A stretch of 64,000 nucleotides of DNA from the NCBI RefSeq assembly GCF_004000905.1, contig NZ_BIMD01000003.1:1-64000 (forward strand). The letters are read 5' to 3'. Shown here piece by piece: positions 1 to 7,689 of the stretch (position 1 is the stretch's first letter; each line of letters opens with the position of its first letter). The DNA is from Paenibacillus humicus NBRC 102415 (GTDB taxonomy: Bacteria; Bacillota; Bacilli; Paenibacillales; Paenibacillaceae). The notes under the pieces are model-generated. The model ran no database searches and was not told where the DNA came from. It saw only the letters and a program-made list of their open reading frames with translations. The position numbers were made by a program, and so were the translations under genes.

Positions 1-30
1 TTAAGGAGAAACGCTTTTCCCATCTGCATG

Positions 31-411
31 CTACTCGACGACGAGCTCGGATACCATGTTCGCATGTCCGGTTCCGCACATGACGGAACAGTGCATTTTG
101 TAGCGGCCCGGCTTGTCGAAGGTAACTTCCTGCTCCATCTTGTCGCCTTGCAGGTCGATGCCGAAGTCCTCGATGGCAAGGCCGTGCATGCCGCTCTTGT
201 TGTGCAGGACGAGCTTGTACTTCTGGCCGGCCTTGACTTTGTATTCCTTCTGGTCGAACACGAAGTCCTGCGATGCGGTTACCTTCAGCAGCTCGACGCC
301 CTCGGGCAGTCCGGCGCTTTCGTCCTTCGGAGGCAGCGGAAGTCCGAGCGTCAGCATGTACAGACCCAGCAGGGCTGCGATAATCAGCATTGTCGACATT
401 ACGTATTTCAT
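31..411 (-). CDS. Membrane-anchored cupredoxin with CuA-type copper motif
   Basis: A small copper protein held in the membrane by one N-terminal helix (about residues 4-23), with the beta-barrel cupredoxin domain outside the cell. The C-terminus carries C108-S-V-M-C112-G-T-G-H116-A-N-M119, the CuA ligand pattern of cytochrome c oxidase subunit II, and an upstream His (H76, in MHGLAI) that can complete the site. The Glu that usually sits between the two Cys is Val here; it contributes only a backbone carbonyl, so copper binding may survive. At 126 residues it lacks the two-helix hairpin of true COX II, and no oxidase genes are nearby. I chose the ATG at 411 because AAGGA lies just upstream; a start at 432 would add seven residues. 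Its role (electron transfer or copper handling) is inferred. Confidence 0.8.
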   Translation of the reverse strand: MKYVMSTMLIIAALLGLYMLTLGLPLPPKDESAGLPEGVELLKVTASQDFVFDQKEYKVKAGQKYKLVLHNKSGMHGLAIEDFGIDLQGDKMEQEVTFDKPGRYKMHCSVMCGTGHANMVSELVVE

Positions 412-471
412 GCGTTCCTTGCTCCCCTTCATGCTTAGATGAGATGCCCATATTTGACCATGACTGCTTCT

Positions 472-501
472 ATAATACCTAAGAACAGGAAATGATCACA
501 A
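472..501 (-). promoter_or_regulatory. Probable sigma-A promoter of the cupredoxin gene
   Basis: On the minus strand TTGTGA (501-496) and TATTAT (477-472) are 18 bases apart in an AT-rich stretch, about 60 bases upstream of the cupredoxin start. This is a match to the consensus only. Confidence 0.45.
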
Positions 502-568
502 GCTTTAACCGTTTTCAATTTTATTTTATCCCGAAATGTTTGACAGATTCATGAACATTCCGTGGCGA

Positions 569-961
569 TCATGAATCTTTTTTGCGGAAGATTTCAATGA
601 AAGCCTTGATCCTTCCCGGCAGCGGCAAGCCGATCCGGCCGTAATTCTCCGTGATGGACAACAGCTCGTTGCCCGTATAAAAGAAGATCGCAGCCGTCAT
701 GACGGCGTTGCCTCCCATAAGCTCGTCTATCCGGTGCGCGATGAGGATGACGAGCAGCGTCAGTCCCTTGCGGGCCAGCCCCCACCAGCCGACGAGGCTG
801 CTCAGACGCCTGCCTTCGCTCAGCGAGGCCGCCATTCCGGAAATATAATCGACCGCCATGCAGACGAGCAGCAGCGTCAGCGATTGATGCCAGGCGCCGA
901 ACGCAAACCCGATCATGGAGCCGATGATCGCAACAAGCGAGCCCGTGGAAGAATCTTTCAT
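569..961 (-). CDS. Phage holin family protein (PF05105-like)
   Basis: A 130-residue protein with three hydrophobic segments (about residues 10-25, 29-45 and 65-85) and the conserved features of the holin_4 / TcdE family: a charged DYISGMAAS-type loop, GNELLSITEN, and a basic C-terminus. Family members make membrane pores for endolysin export or toxin release. Chromosomal copies in spore formers are often unlinked to phage, as here, where no endolysin or phage structural gene is adjacent. The ATG at 961 follows GAGGGGGGAGCAGGA; the longer frame to 985 lacks a good ribosome site. An inverted repeat (GATTCATGA / TCATGAATC) overlaps the stop codon and may act as a weak terminator. Family call is firm, function uncertain. 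Confidence 0.75.
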   Translation of the reverse strand: MKDSSTGSLVAIIGSMIGFAFGAWHQSLTLLLVCMAVDYISGMAASLSEGRRLSSLVGWWGLARKGLTLLVILIAHRIDELMGGNAVMTAAIFFYTGNELLSITENYGRIGLPLPGRIKAFIEIFRKKDS

Positions 962-1054
962 TCCTGCTCCCCCCTCTATCAGCATTTGATAGATTATCCT
1001 ATGCCGATAACAGGGGGATGCGATGGTTGTCCGCCTTTTTACCGCTGGCCAGGC

Positions 1055-2209
1055 TCAGGTCAGATCGAATTTGCCGGTGTGGACCAGGTCGAAATGAACG
1101 TCGACCTTCAGCTCGCCGGGAATCGGGATCCATTCGCCGGCTTTGGTCAGCTGCTTCCACAGCTTGTTGTGATTCCGGTAGAGGAATTCTTCCAGCTGCA
1201 GGATGTCGACGTGCTTGCTGCAGCCGATCGCGAACGTCCGCTCGATTTCAGCCTTTATCTTCTGTTCGACCTGACGGGATATTTCCCGCTCCGTCATCGG
1301 GCCCGTCAGCTCGATCAGATGGCCCTTCGCGCGGATATCCAGCTTGATCTCGGGATTCTGGCCCGCTTGCACGAGACGGTAGGCAGGCTTGGAGGAAGTG
1401 ATGTTCAAGGTTGCGATATTCTCTTGCCGCCCTCCGTCCTTGCCCGAATTCAACCCGGTGTAGATATAATGCTGCTGGAAGGTCGGATCGATCCAGCGCA
1501 TGCCGCCGATTTCATCGACATCCATGAACGGCTTCGCTTTTTTCAGATAGAAGGGGACGATGCCCTCATACTGCTGGACCAAAAGCTTCTTCTCCGATTC
1601 CTGCCAGTCGCTGGCATTGGTTCCGATGACGGGAAGCACCGCCGTGAACCCCGGTTCTTCCATCGCCTTGACAAGCTCCTGCATCGTAACCGGGCGGATC
1701 AGGCTGTTTTGGTTGAACTGGATCTTGGGGTTGTACATGATGCTCAGCAGAGGCGAGCGGCCGAAAAAGGTGTCGGTGTTGAACAGCTTCTCGAACGGCT
1801 CTCTAGTGACGAATACGAGCGAAGTGTACCGGGAAGCCCTTTGCCGGTTGTTGGCATCCAGGATATCCTCCATGCGGGACAGCGCCCGTTCTTGAACGAC
1901 CAGCACCTTCATATGGTCCAGGTTGACCTCGAACTGCGACGACTTCTGCAGATCGCCCAATGCGGTGAGCATCGTCTTTCCTTTTCCATTGCCGACCCAT
2001 ACGGTAGTCCCGTTTGTACTCATCGGATCCTGGGATTTGGCGACCGAGCTCATCTGCATGAGCTGCACGGTCATCCTGTACTGGCCGTCCGCATAATCGA
2101 TCCCCAGCGCCGTCACATAGCCTTGATCGGTCAGGTCGACTTCATCCCAGCATCCAGCGGTCAGCAGAGACAAGGCGGCAAGCACGGCAAGCAGCAGCAC
2201 GGCCCTCAT
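1055..2209 (-). CDS. Spore germination lipoprotein, Ger(x)C family
   Basis: The C subunit of a nutrient germinant receptor, a lipoprotein of the spore inner membrane needed for receptor function. The 384-residue product starts with a lipoprotein signal whose lipobox LTAGC places the lipidated Cys at residue 20, followed directly by WDEVDL, the usual start of mature GerC proteins. The remainder matches the three-domain GerAC fold in length and in motifs such as LGIDYADGQY near the N-terminus. Its ATG shares one base with the TGA of the gerA-type gene (TGATG), so the two are translationally coupled. It is the last gene of a B-A-C operon. No clear terminator is visible in the short gap to the holin-like gene. 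Confidence 0.93.
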   Translation of the reverse strand: MRAVLLLAVLAALSLLTAGCWDEVDLTDQGYVTALGIDYADGQYRMTVQLMQMSSVAKSQDPMSTNGTTVWVGNGKGKTMLTALGDLQKSSQFEVNLDHMKVLVVQERALSRMEDILDANNRQRASRYTSLVFVTREPFEKLFNTDTFFGRSPLLSIMYNPKIQFNQNSLIRPVTMQELVKAMEEPGFTAVLPVIGTNASDWQESEKKLLVQQYEGIVPFYLKKAKPFMDVDEIGGMRWIDPTFQQHYIYTGLNSGKDGGRQENIATLNITSSKPAYRLVQAGQNPEIKLDIRAKGHLIELTGPMTEREISRQVEQKIKAEIERTFAIGCSKHVDILQLEEFLYRNHNKLWKQLTKAGEWIPIPGELKVDVHFDLVHTGKFDLT

Positions 2210-3702
2210 CAGAATCGGCCTCCCTTTCTCCGCCGCTTGACCCAAGGCAGCTGCAGGAATGCCTGCGGCATCAGCCTGAACCTCATCGTAGCGAGGGGAG
2301 CCATATAAGGCCTTCCGAACGATTCCAGCGAGCACAGGTGGATGACGATCGCGAACATCGAGAGGAAAAAGCCGAGCATGCCCATGAACGAGACCATGAC
2401 CAGCACGAGCAGCCGCAGCACTGTGACCGTCCCGTTGAGCGTCTGGTTCACAAGGGCGAACGTGGACACGGCCGTCACGGCCGCGACGACCAGCATCGTG
2501 GGCGAAGTGAGCCCGGCGTCGATCGCCGCATTGCCGACGATCAGCCCCCCTACGACCGACACGGTCTGGCCGACCGCCCGCGGGAGCCTGACCCCTGCTT
2601 CCCGGAACAGCTCGAACATGAGCAGCATGAGGAACATCTCCATGGTGGTCGATACCGGGAGGCCGTTCCGGGACGTGGAAATGGTCGCGAGCAGGTTGAA
2701 GGGAATCTGATCGGTATTGAAGGAGCAGAGAGCGATCCAGAAGCCCGGCAGGAAGATGCTGAAAAAAAGCCCCAAGAAACGCAAGAGCCTCTCTAAGGAA
2801 ACATAAAAATAAGGCATATGCAGATCTTCGGGAGACTTGACGAGGAAGGCCAGATCGGTTGGCCCCATGATGACCGCAGGATTGCCGTTGACGATGACGA
2901 TGAACCGCCCCGACATAAGCGAGGAGGCGGCATAATCGGGACGGCCGGTGTAGGTCGTCAGAGGGAACAGCGTAAAGCGCTTGTCGGAAATCAGGGATTC
3001 GATCTGGGTGCTGCTGTCGATGGAAACGACGTTCTTCGCGATCTCCTGCAGCCTGCGCCTCGCTTCGGCGATCATCTCCTCGTCCGCGAGACTGGCCATA
3101 TACATCAGGGCGACCTGGGTTCCCGATCTGGAACCGATCGTCATGATCTCGCACTGGAGATCAGGCGTCTTGAGACGGCGGCGGACCAAGCTGATGTTGA
3201 CGTTGACGCTTTCCACAAAGCCGTCCCTCGGTCCTTTGAGCGACACCTCCATGACGGATTCGTCGGGCTGCCGCTCCGTCAGGTTCCCGATGAAGGAGGC
3301 GTAGATTCTGGCCCCTTCGTCCAGCACGATCAGGACGGCGCCGCTGAACAGCATTTCAAAAAGATCCTGGCCGGCGTCCGACTCGTCGCTGATCATCATG
3401 AGATTGGTGTCGGAGCCCTCCTTCAGCCTGCCTCCGTCCGTCTGGAGAGCGGGCAGCAGAGACTGCTGGAGCAAGGAAGTATCCACCATCTGGGTGCAGT
3501 AGAATAAAGTCGCGGGAAAGTGCTCTCCGTTTTCGAGAATGAAGCTGGTCTCGATATGGACGACATCCTGGCAGCCTTCGAGCTTTTCCTGCAGCTGCCG
3601 CAGCGTCCATTTGGAGCCGGAGGCTGCGGCAGTCCCGTCGTCGGCAGACGACGAGGACGTCCTGCTTTGGGAATAGGCACTATTCTGGGTCTGCTGGCTC
3701 AT
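2209..3702 (-). CDS. Spore germination protein, GerA family
   Basis: The A subunit of a germinant receptor, which with the B subunit forms the sensing complex in the spore inner membrane. The 497-residue protein has the family layout: a Ser-rich variable N-terminus (residues 1-30), a soluble domain to about residue 280, then a membrane domain with about five helices. The conserved stretch from PTDLAFLVKSPEDLHMPYF through ISTSRNGLPVS is characteristic of GerA. It overlaps the upstream B gene by four bases (ATGA) and the downstream C gene by one, with GGAGGG before its ATG. The germinant cannot be read from sequence. Confidence 0.94.
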   Translation of the reverse strand: MSQQTQNSAYSQSRTSSSSADDGTAAASGSKWTLRQLQEKLEGCQDVVHIETSFILENGEHFPATLFYCTQMVDTSLLQQSLLPALQTDGGRLKEGSDTNLMMISDESDAGQDLFEMLFSGAVLIVLDEGARIYASFIGNLTERQPDESVMEVSLKGPRDGFVESVNVNISLVRRRLKTPDLQCEIMTIGSRSGTQVALMYMASLADEEMIAEARRRLQEIAKNVVSIDSSTQIESLISDKRFTLFPLTTYTGRPDYAASSLMSGRFIVIVNGNPAVIMGPTDLAFLVKSPEDLHMPYFYVSLERLLRFLGLFFSIFLPGFWIALCSFNTDQIPFNLLATISTSRNGLPVSTTMEMFLMLLMFELFREAGVRLPRAVGQTVSVVGGLIVGNAAIDAGLTSPTMLVVAAVTAVSTFALVNQTLNGTVTVLRLLVLVMVSFMGMLGFFLSMFAIVIHLCSLESFGRPYMAPLATMRFRLMPQAFLQLPWVKRRRKGGRF

Positions 3703-4832
3703 GACGGCCCTCCATTTCCTTCCGCTGGCATCCCGGCCGCAGAGGTTTTCTTGTCGCTGCTGCGCGCGTCCATGACCGTCAGCAGCCAGATGATCATGCT
3801 GATGGCGACGACGGCAGCACCCGCGATGGGAAAGTAATACATCATGATTTTACGGTAAAGCACCATATTGTCGCTGATTGCCTGACACAAAGGAACGAGC
3901 AGGACCAGCAGGACGATCGCGAATCCCCACTTTTTGCCCTTTGAACGAAGGGACAGCATGTCGGCCATGAGGAACAGCGACAGCGACAGCCGAATCATCG
4001 CTCCGGATATCCATTGGTAAATGGCGAAGAAATCCAGATGCTCGATGAACTTGCCGATCTGGACGAGCCTCCACTGGGAAAAGGCCGGGTACCTCATCTT
4101 CTCCGCTTCGACCGGCCCGAACTGGGTAATGGCTCCCGTCAGCGGCCCCAGCGTCAGGAGCGACAGGATCGTCATCAGCACGAACATGTGGATCCATTTG
4201 AACTTTTTCTTCAGATGATGCTGATAGAGGACGAGCGTATAGAGCTCCACCAGCGCGCAGACGCTGAGCAGCGCCCCGTACCACACGGGAGTCCAGCCAT
4301 GCTCCAGATACGGCTTCAGATAGGAATAGTCCTTATGGGGCAGATTCGCCGTCATGACGAAGTCTCCGAGAAGCAAGACAAACGGGAGCAGAACGGCCGA
4401 GGCGTAGGCGATCGTCCGGAGGCCGGTGCCAACCGCATACAAGACAATGAGGATAATGGCGCTTGAAATGACCCAGGTCGGCGTCTTGGGCAGGTAGGTC
4501 GTCTTCGACCATGAGATCGTGTCGACCAGCGTATTGAGCGTAATTCCGAACAGCATGACGGCGAGCGGGAATTTGAGCGTCCAGGAGCCGGCTCTGCCCA
4601 TAACCCTCTCCAGCATGGACTTCAAGGATCCGTTCAGCCGCTTCATCGTGCCGTATACGGGAAAGCTGACCCATAAAACGGCGATGATCCAAGCGATCAC
4701 CGGACACATCCAGCTGTCCCGCTTGGCGGTGTGCAGAATAAGAGGCACGATGAGGACATGGTTGACGAGGCCGACAGACAGGATTTGGATCATGACAGCC
4801 GGCAGCAGGCCGAACAAATTCGTTTTTTTCAT
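3699..4832 (-). CDS. Spore germination permease, GerB family
   Basis: The B subunit of the germinant receptor, an APC-superfamily membrane protein (spore_permease family) thought to bind the germinant. The 377-residue length and about ten hydrophobic segments fit the family, and PAVMIQILSVGLVNHVLI in the first helix region is typical. It is the first gene of the operon, preceded by AGAGGTG. The order B-A-C differs from the common A-B-C or A-C-B arrangement. Sporulation genes of this type are usually read by sigma-G RNA polymerase; I could not identify a clear promoter upstream. Confidence 0.93.
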   Translation of the reverse strand: MKKTNLFGLLPAVMIQILSVGLVNHVLIVPLILHTAKRDSWMCPVIAWIIAVLWVSFPVYGTMKRLNGSLKSMLERVMGRAGSWTLKFPLAVMLFGITLNTLVDTISWSKTTYLPKTPTWVISSAIILIVLYAVGTGLRTIAYASAVLLPFVLLLGDFVMTANLPHKDYSYLKPYLEHGWTPVWYGALLSVCALVELYTLVLYQHHLKKKFKWIHMFVLMTILSLLTLGPLTGAITQFGPVEAEKMRYPAFSQWRLVQIGKFIEHLDFFAIYQWISGAMIRLSLSLFLMADMLSLRSKGKKWGFAIVLLVLLVPLCQAISDNMVLYRKIMMYYFPIAGAAVVAISMIIWLLTVMDARSSDKKTSAAGMPAEGNGGPS

Positions 4833-5200
4833 CTCCGCACCTCTTTCGAGGTTAGATTATCCCTCTGGCGGAAACTTTATCCACTGAAGCCTGGAGCCCC
4901 TCTGCTACAGCCATTGTCCGCGGATCGCAGTGGGCCGAATTAGTCCCCGGGGAAAAGAAAAAAGCCGCCCCCGGCTGGAGGCGGCTGAAAAACAAGCGAA
5001 AGGCGCGGAATCGTTCTGGAGAAACGAATGGGGTCGCCTTTGTCACCGGATTTCGACCGCAACAATGGCAAGGATCAGAGAAATTCGGGGACAACGGCGA
5101 TCGGAAGAATGATCCGCGAACGCAGAAGACAGCTTTTTCAGCGGCCTCCCCTGCTGGCCCCACTTCTTGCGCGTCGGCATTCAGGTACGGGTGCGGCCGC
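4833..5200. other. Intergenic stretch without a supported gene
   Basis: These 368 bases lie between the germination operon and an SDR gene, both on the minus strand. They hold a minus-strand terminator at 4954-4986 and the promoter region of the gerB-type gene. The short open frames on the plus strand lack ribosome sites and recognisable content. Confidence 0.6.
4954..4986 (-). terminator. Intrinsic terminator
   Basis: A stem AGCCGCC / GGCGGCT with a 10-base loop is followed on the minus strand by TTTTTTCTTTTCC. It faces transcripts coming from the SDR gene about 215 bases upstream and shields the germination operon. Confidence 0.75.
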
Positions 5201-5950
5201 TTATTCGATGTAGATCATTTTGCGGGTCATGCCCCCGTCGACCGTCACATTCGTACCCGTGACGAAATCGTTGTCCGGATCGGTCAAGTAGAAGCAGGCC
5301 CGGACGACATCCTCCGGACGTCCTACCCTTCCCGCCGGATGCTGCCTGTGGTCGGCTTCGCTCAGCTTGGCCGTGCTGCCGGTCTCGATCCAGCCCGGGC
5401 TCACGGAATTGACCCGGATGGCTTCCCCGCCGAGCGACAACGCCAAGGCGTGCGTAAGCGACAGGATCCCTCCCTTGGAGGCGGCGTACGCTTCGGAGGA
5501 AGGCTCCGACATGAACGCGCGCGTCGAGGCCATATTGACGATGGAGCCTCCCCGGCCGTCCTCCTTCATCAGGAGGGCCGCAGCGCGGCTGCAGAGGAAG
5601 GTGCCGCGCAGGTTGCTGTTCAGCACCTCGTCCCATTCCTCCACCTTCAGCTCCCAGATGGACTTGAAGGCGCTGATGCCGGCATTGTTGATCAGAATGT
5701 CGACTCTTCCATACCTTTCCTTGATGCCTGCGAACAAAGCGGCGATGTCCTCAGGCTTGCCGAGATCGGCCGTCCATGCCGAGCAGCTTCCTCCGCTTGC
5801 CCGGATCAGAGACGCGGTTTCATCGGCGCCGGCCCGATTTCGGTCGACAAGCACGGCATCCGCGCCTTCCGCAGCGTATCCCAGCGCGACTGCACGTCCG
5901 ATTCCGGAGCCGGCTCCGGTCACGACGACCGTCTTTCCTTTGAATCTCAC
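5201..5950 (-). CDS. SDR family NAD(P)-dependent oxidoreductase
   Basis: A classical short-chain dehydrogenase/reductase of 249 residues. It has the cofactor motif TGAGSGIG at the N-terminus, NNAG (in ILINNAGIS), the catalytic Ser in NMAST and the catalytic pair YAASK. A C-terminal DGG motif is typical of the FabG-like subgroup. An acidic residue after the second strand (VLVDRN) suggests NAD(H) preference. I chose the GTG at 5950 because GGGGAGG lies seven bases upstream; the longer frame to 5986 has no ribosome site and an atypical N-terminus. The substrate cannot be predicted. It stands alone, with a terminator downstream at 4954-4986. Confidence 0.88.
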   Translation of the reverse strand: MRFKGKTVVVTGAGSGIGRAVALGYAAEGADAVLVDRNRAGADETASLIRASGGSCSAWTADLGKPEDIAALFAGIKERYGRVDILINNAGISAFKSIWELKVEEWDEVLNSNLRGTFLCSRAAALLMKEDGRGGSIVNMASTRAFMSEPSSEAYAASKGGILSLTHALALSLGGEAIRVNSVSPGWIETGSTAKLSEADHRQHPAGRVGRPEDVVRACFYLTDPDNDFVTGTNVTVDGGMTRKMIYIE

Positions 5951-6018
5951 CCTGCATCCTCCCCTTTCGGCGTTCCTGCCTATCATACTTTACCTTGGGG
6001 AGCCGCCGTCAAACCTGC

Positions 6019-6052
6019 AAAAAAGCCGGACCCGGCTTCCGCCCGGTCCGGC
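6019..6052 (-). terminator. Intrinsic terminator of the 48-residue gene
   Basis: Eight-base stem GCCGGACC / GGTCCGGC with a 12-base loop, followed on the minus strand by six T. It begins 28 bases after the stop codon of the small gene at 6081-6227. Confidence 0.85.
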
Positions 6053-6080
6053 CCCCATTCACGCTTGGCGCTTGCCCCGG

Positions 6081-6227
6081 TCAGCCTGTCGAAGGGCTGT
6101 TCGGCACATGGCCTTTCTGGTTCCTGTTCTCGTTCGTGGAAGCGGCAAGATTGTTCTCGGCTTCCTTGCTCCGCTCCGCGTATCCTTTCTGCTTGTCCTC
6201 GAACGAATGCTTTTTGTTGCGCGACAT
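6081..6227 (-). CDS. Small hydrophilic protein, 48 residues, unknown
   Basis: A short gene starting MSRNKKHSFEDK and ending HVPNSPSTG. It is supported by AGGAGG eight bases before the ATG, an uninterrupted 49-codon frame and a dedicated intrinsic terminator 28 bases after the stop. The product has no hydrophobic segment and is rich in Asn, Lys, Glu and Ser. Composition and size resemble minor small acid-soluble spore proteins (SspK, SspN, SspO type) or small stress proteins, but I recognise no family motif, so that is only a suggestion. It is monocistronic and divergent from fabV. Confidence 0.75.
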   Translation of the reverse strand: MSRNKKHSFEDKQKGYAERSKEAENNLAASTNENRNQKGHVPNSPSTG

Positions 6228-6462
6228 GGCTCATGCCTCCTTTCTCGCCTGGACCTGCACCCGCTCCGCTGGCAGGCGGCCCGACAGCGGCACGGCCTGC
6301 AGACAGCCGGACTGGCAGGCGGCCAGCCAGGCAGCGAAGCCTGCTTAGAATGCCCATGCCGGACGGAAGTCATGACGGCGTCGGCCCTTTTGTTTCCCTT
6401 TTGGCGCCAAACTCGTTAAAATATAGACCGTATTCATTATCGGCACAGAGAGGAAGCGTTCC

Positions 6463-7653
6463 ATGATCATCAAACCAAGAACCCGCGGCTTCATCTGCAC
6501 GACAGCCCATCCGGAAGGCTGCGCCAAACAGGTCCAGGAGCAGATCGACTACATACAAAGCCAGCCGAAGTGGGAAGGCCCCAAGCGCGTGCTCGTGCTC
6601 GGCGCTTCGACCGGATATGGCCTGTCTGCCCGCATCGCCGCCGCATTCGGAGCCGGCGCCGACACGATCGGCGTCTTCCGCCCGAGCGCCGCTACCGACA
6701 AGCGCACCGCGTCCGCCGGCTGGTACAACTCGGCCGCATTCGAGCGCAAGGCGGCCGAGGCTGGACTGAAGTCCATCAGCGTGACGGGAGACGCCTTCAC
6801 CGACGAGACGAAGGACCGCGTCCTTGACGCCATCGCCAAGGAATTCGGCCAGGTGGATCTCGTCGTCTACAGCGTCGCGGCTCCCCGCCGTACCGATCCC
6901 GATACGGGAGAGACGTTCAACTCGGTGCTGAAGCCGATCGGCGCTCCTTACAGCAACAAAACCGTCAACTTCCATACCGGCGAAGTGACCGACGTGACGA
7001 TCGAGCCGGCCGAAGGCGACGACATCGCCCAGACGGTAGCCGTCATGGGCGGAGCCGACTGGCAGCGCTGGATCGACCGGCTGCAGGCTGCCGGCCTGCT
7101 CGCCGAAGGCGCGGTGACAATCGCCTATTCCTATATCGGTTCGGAAATCACGCAGGCCATCTACCGCGACGGCACGATCGGGCAGGCCAAGGACGACCTG
7201 GAAGCGACGGCGCTGCGCCTCGGAGATCAGCTCTCCCCGATCGGCGGCCGCGCTTACGTTTCGGTCAGCAAGGCGCTCGTGACGCAGTCGAGCTCGGCGA
7301 TTCCCGTCGTTCCCCTCTACGTCTCGGCTCTCTACAAGATCATGAAGGAGAAGGGCCTGCACGAGAATACGATCCAGCAGTCCCACCGCCTCTTCGCCGA
7401 CCGCCTCTACCATCCGGCCGGCACGCCGGTCGACGAGAAGGGCCGCATCCGCATCGACGACTGGGAGCTGCGAGCGGACGTGCAGGAGGAAGTGGATGCC
7501 GTCTGGAACCGCGTCGACACCGATTCCATCTACAGCCTGACGGATCTCGAAGGCTACCGCCGCGAATTTTTCCAGCTGTTCGGATTCGAGACGGAAGGCG
7601 TCGATTACGACCAGGATGTCGACCCCCAGGTCGAGATTCCGGGCGCCAAATAA
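6463..7653 (+). CDS. fabV: Enoyl-[acyl-carrier-protein] reductase FabV
   Basis: Catalyses the last, NADH-dependent reduction of the fatty acid elongation cycle (trans-2-enoyl-ACP to acyl-ACP). The 396-residue length and sequence are those of the FabV / TER family, which is longer than FabI. Visible motifs are the N-terminal MIIKPRTRGFICTTAHP, the cofactor loop GASTGYG (residues 47-53), and the catalytic pair Y234-x8-K243, the spacing that defines FabV. AGAGGAAG precedes the ATG. FabV enzymes are characteristically insensitive to triclosan, so this copy can double as a biocide-tolerance gene; whether the genome also encodes FabI cannot be seen here. It is monocistronic and ends at a strong terminator. 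Confidence 0.96.
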   Translation: MIIKPRTRGFICTTAHPEGCAKQVQEQIDYIQSQPKWEGPKRVLVLGASTGYGLSARIAAAFGAGADTIGVFRPSAATDKRTASAGWYNSAAFERKAAEAGLKSISVTGDAFTDETKDRVLDAIAKEFGQVDLVVYSVAAPRRTDPDTGETFNSVLKPIGAPYSNKTVNFHTGEVTDVTIEPAEGDDIAQTVAVMGGADWQRWIDRLQAAGLLAEGAVTIAYSYIGSEITQAIYRDGTIGQAKDDLEATALRLGDQLSPIGGRAYVSVSKALVTQSSSAIPVVPLYVSALYKIMKEKGLHENTIQQSHRLFADRLYHPAGTPVDEKGRIRIDDWELRADVQEEVDAVWNRVDTDSIYSLTDLEGYRREFFQLFGFETEGVDYDQDVDPQVEIPGAK

Positions 7654-7656
7654 GAA

Positions 7657-7686
7657 CAAAAAAACGCCTGCGAAGGCGTTTTTTTT
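7657..7686. terminator. Bidirectional intrinsic terminator between fabV and the chemoreceptor gene
   Basis: Perfect stem AACGCCT / AGGCGTT with a four-base loop, an A-run before it and an eight-T run after it. It can stop fabV on the plus strand and the convergent chemoreceptor gene on the minus strand. Confidence 0.9.
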
Positions 7687-7689
7687 CAT

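Noticed and set aside
569-961. Prophage remnant around the holin-like gene
   Set aside because: No endolysin, integrase, attachment repeat or other phage gene is nearby; neighbours are host germination and copper-protein genes.
734-2308. Long plus-strand open frame opposite the holin and GerC genes
   Set aside because: It is the mirror of well-supported minus-strand genes, with His/Asp/Arg-rich composition and no ribosome site; long antisense frames are common in this GC-rich DNA.
1055-3154. A 699-residue open frame covering GerC and part of the GerA gene
   Set aside because: Its first 315 residues are an antisense-free overlap with the gerA-type gene in another frame and are Arg/Gly-rich nonsense; the real gene begins at the lipoprotein signal at 2209.
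4966-5213. Small ORFs on either strand between the germination operon and the SDR gene
   Set aside because: They lack ribosome sites and recognisable content and cross a clear terminator.
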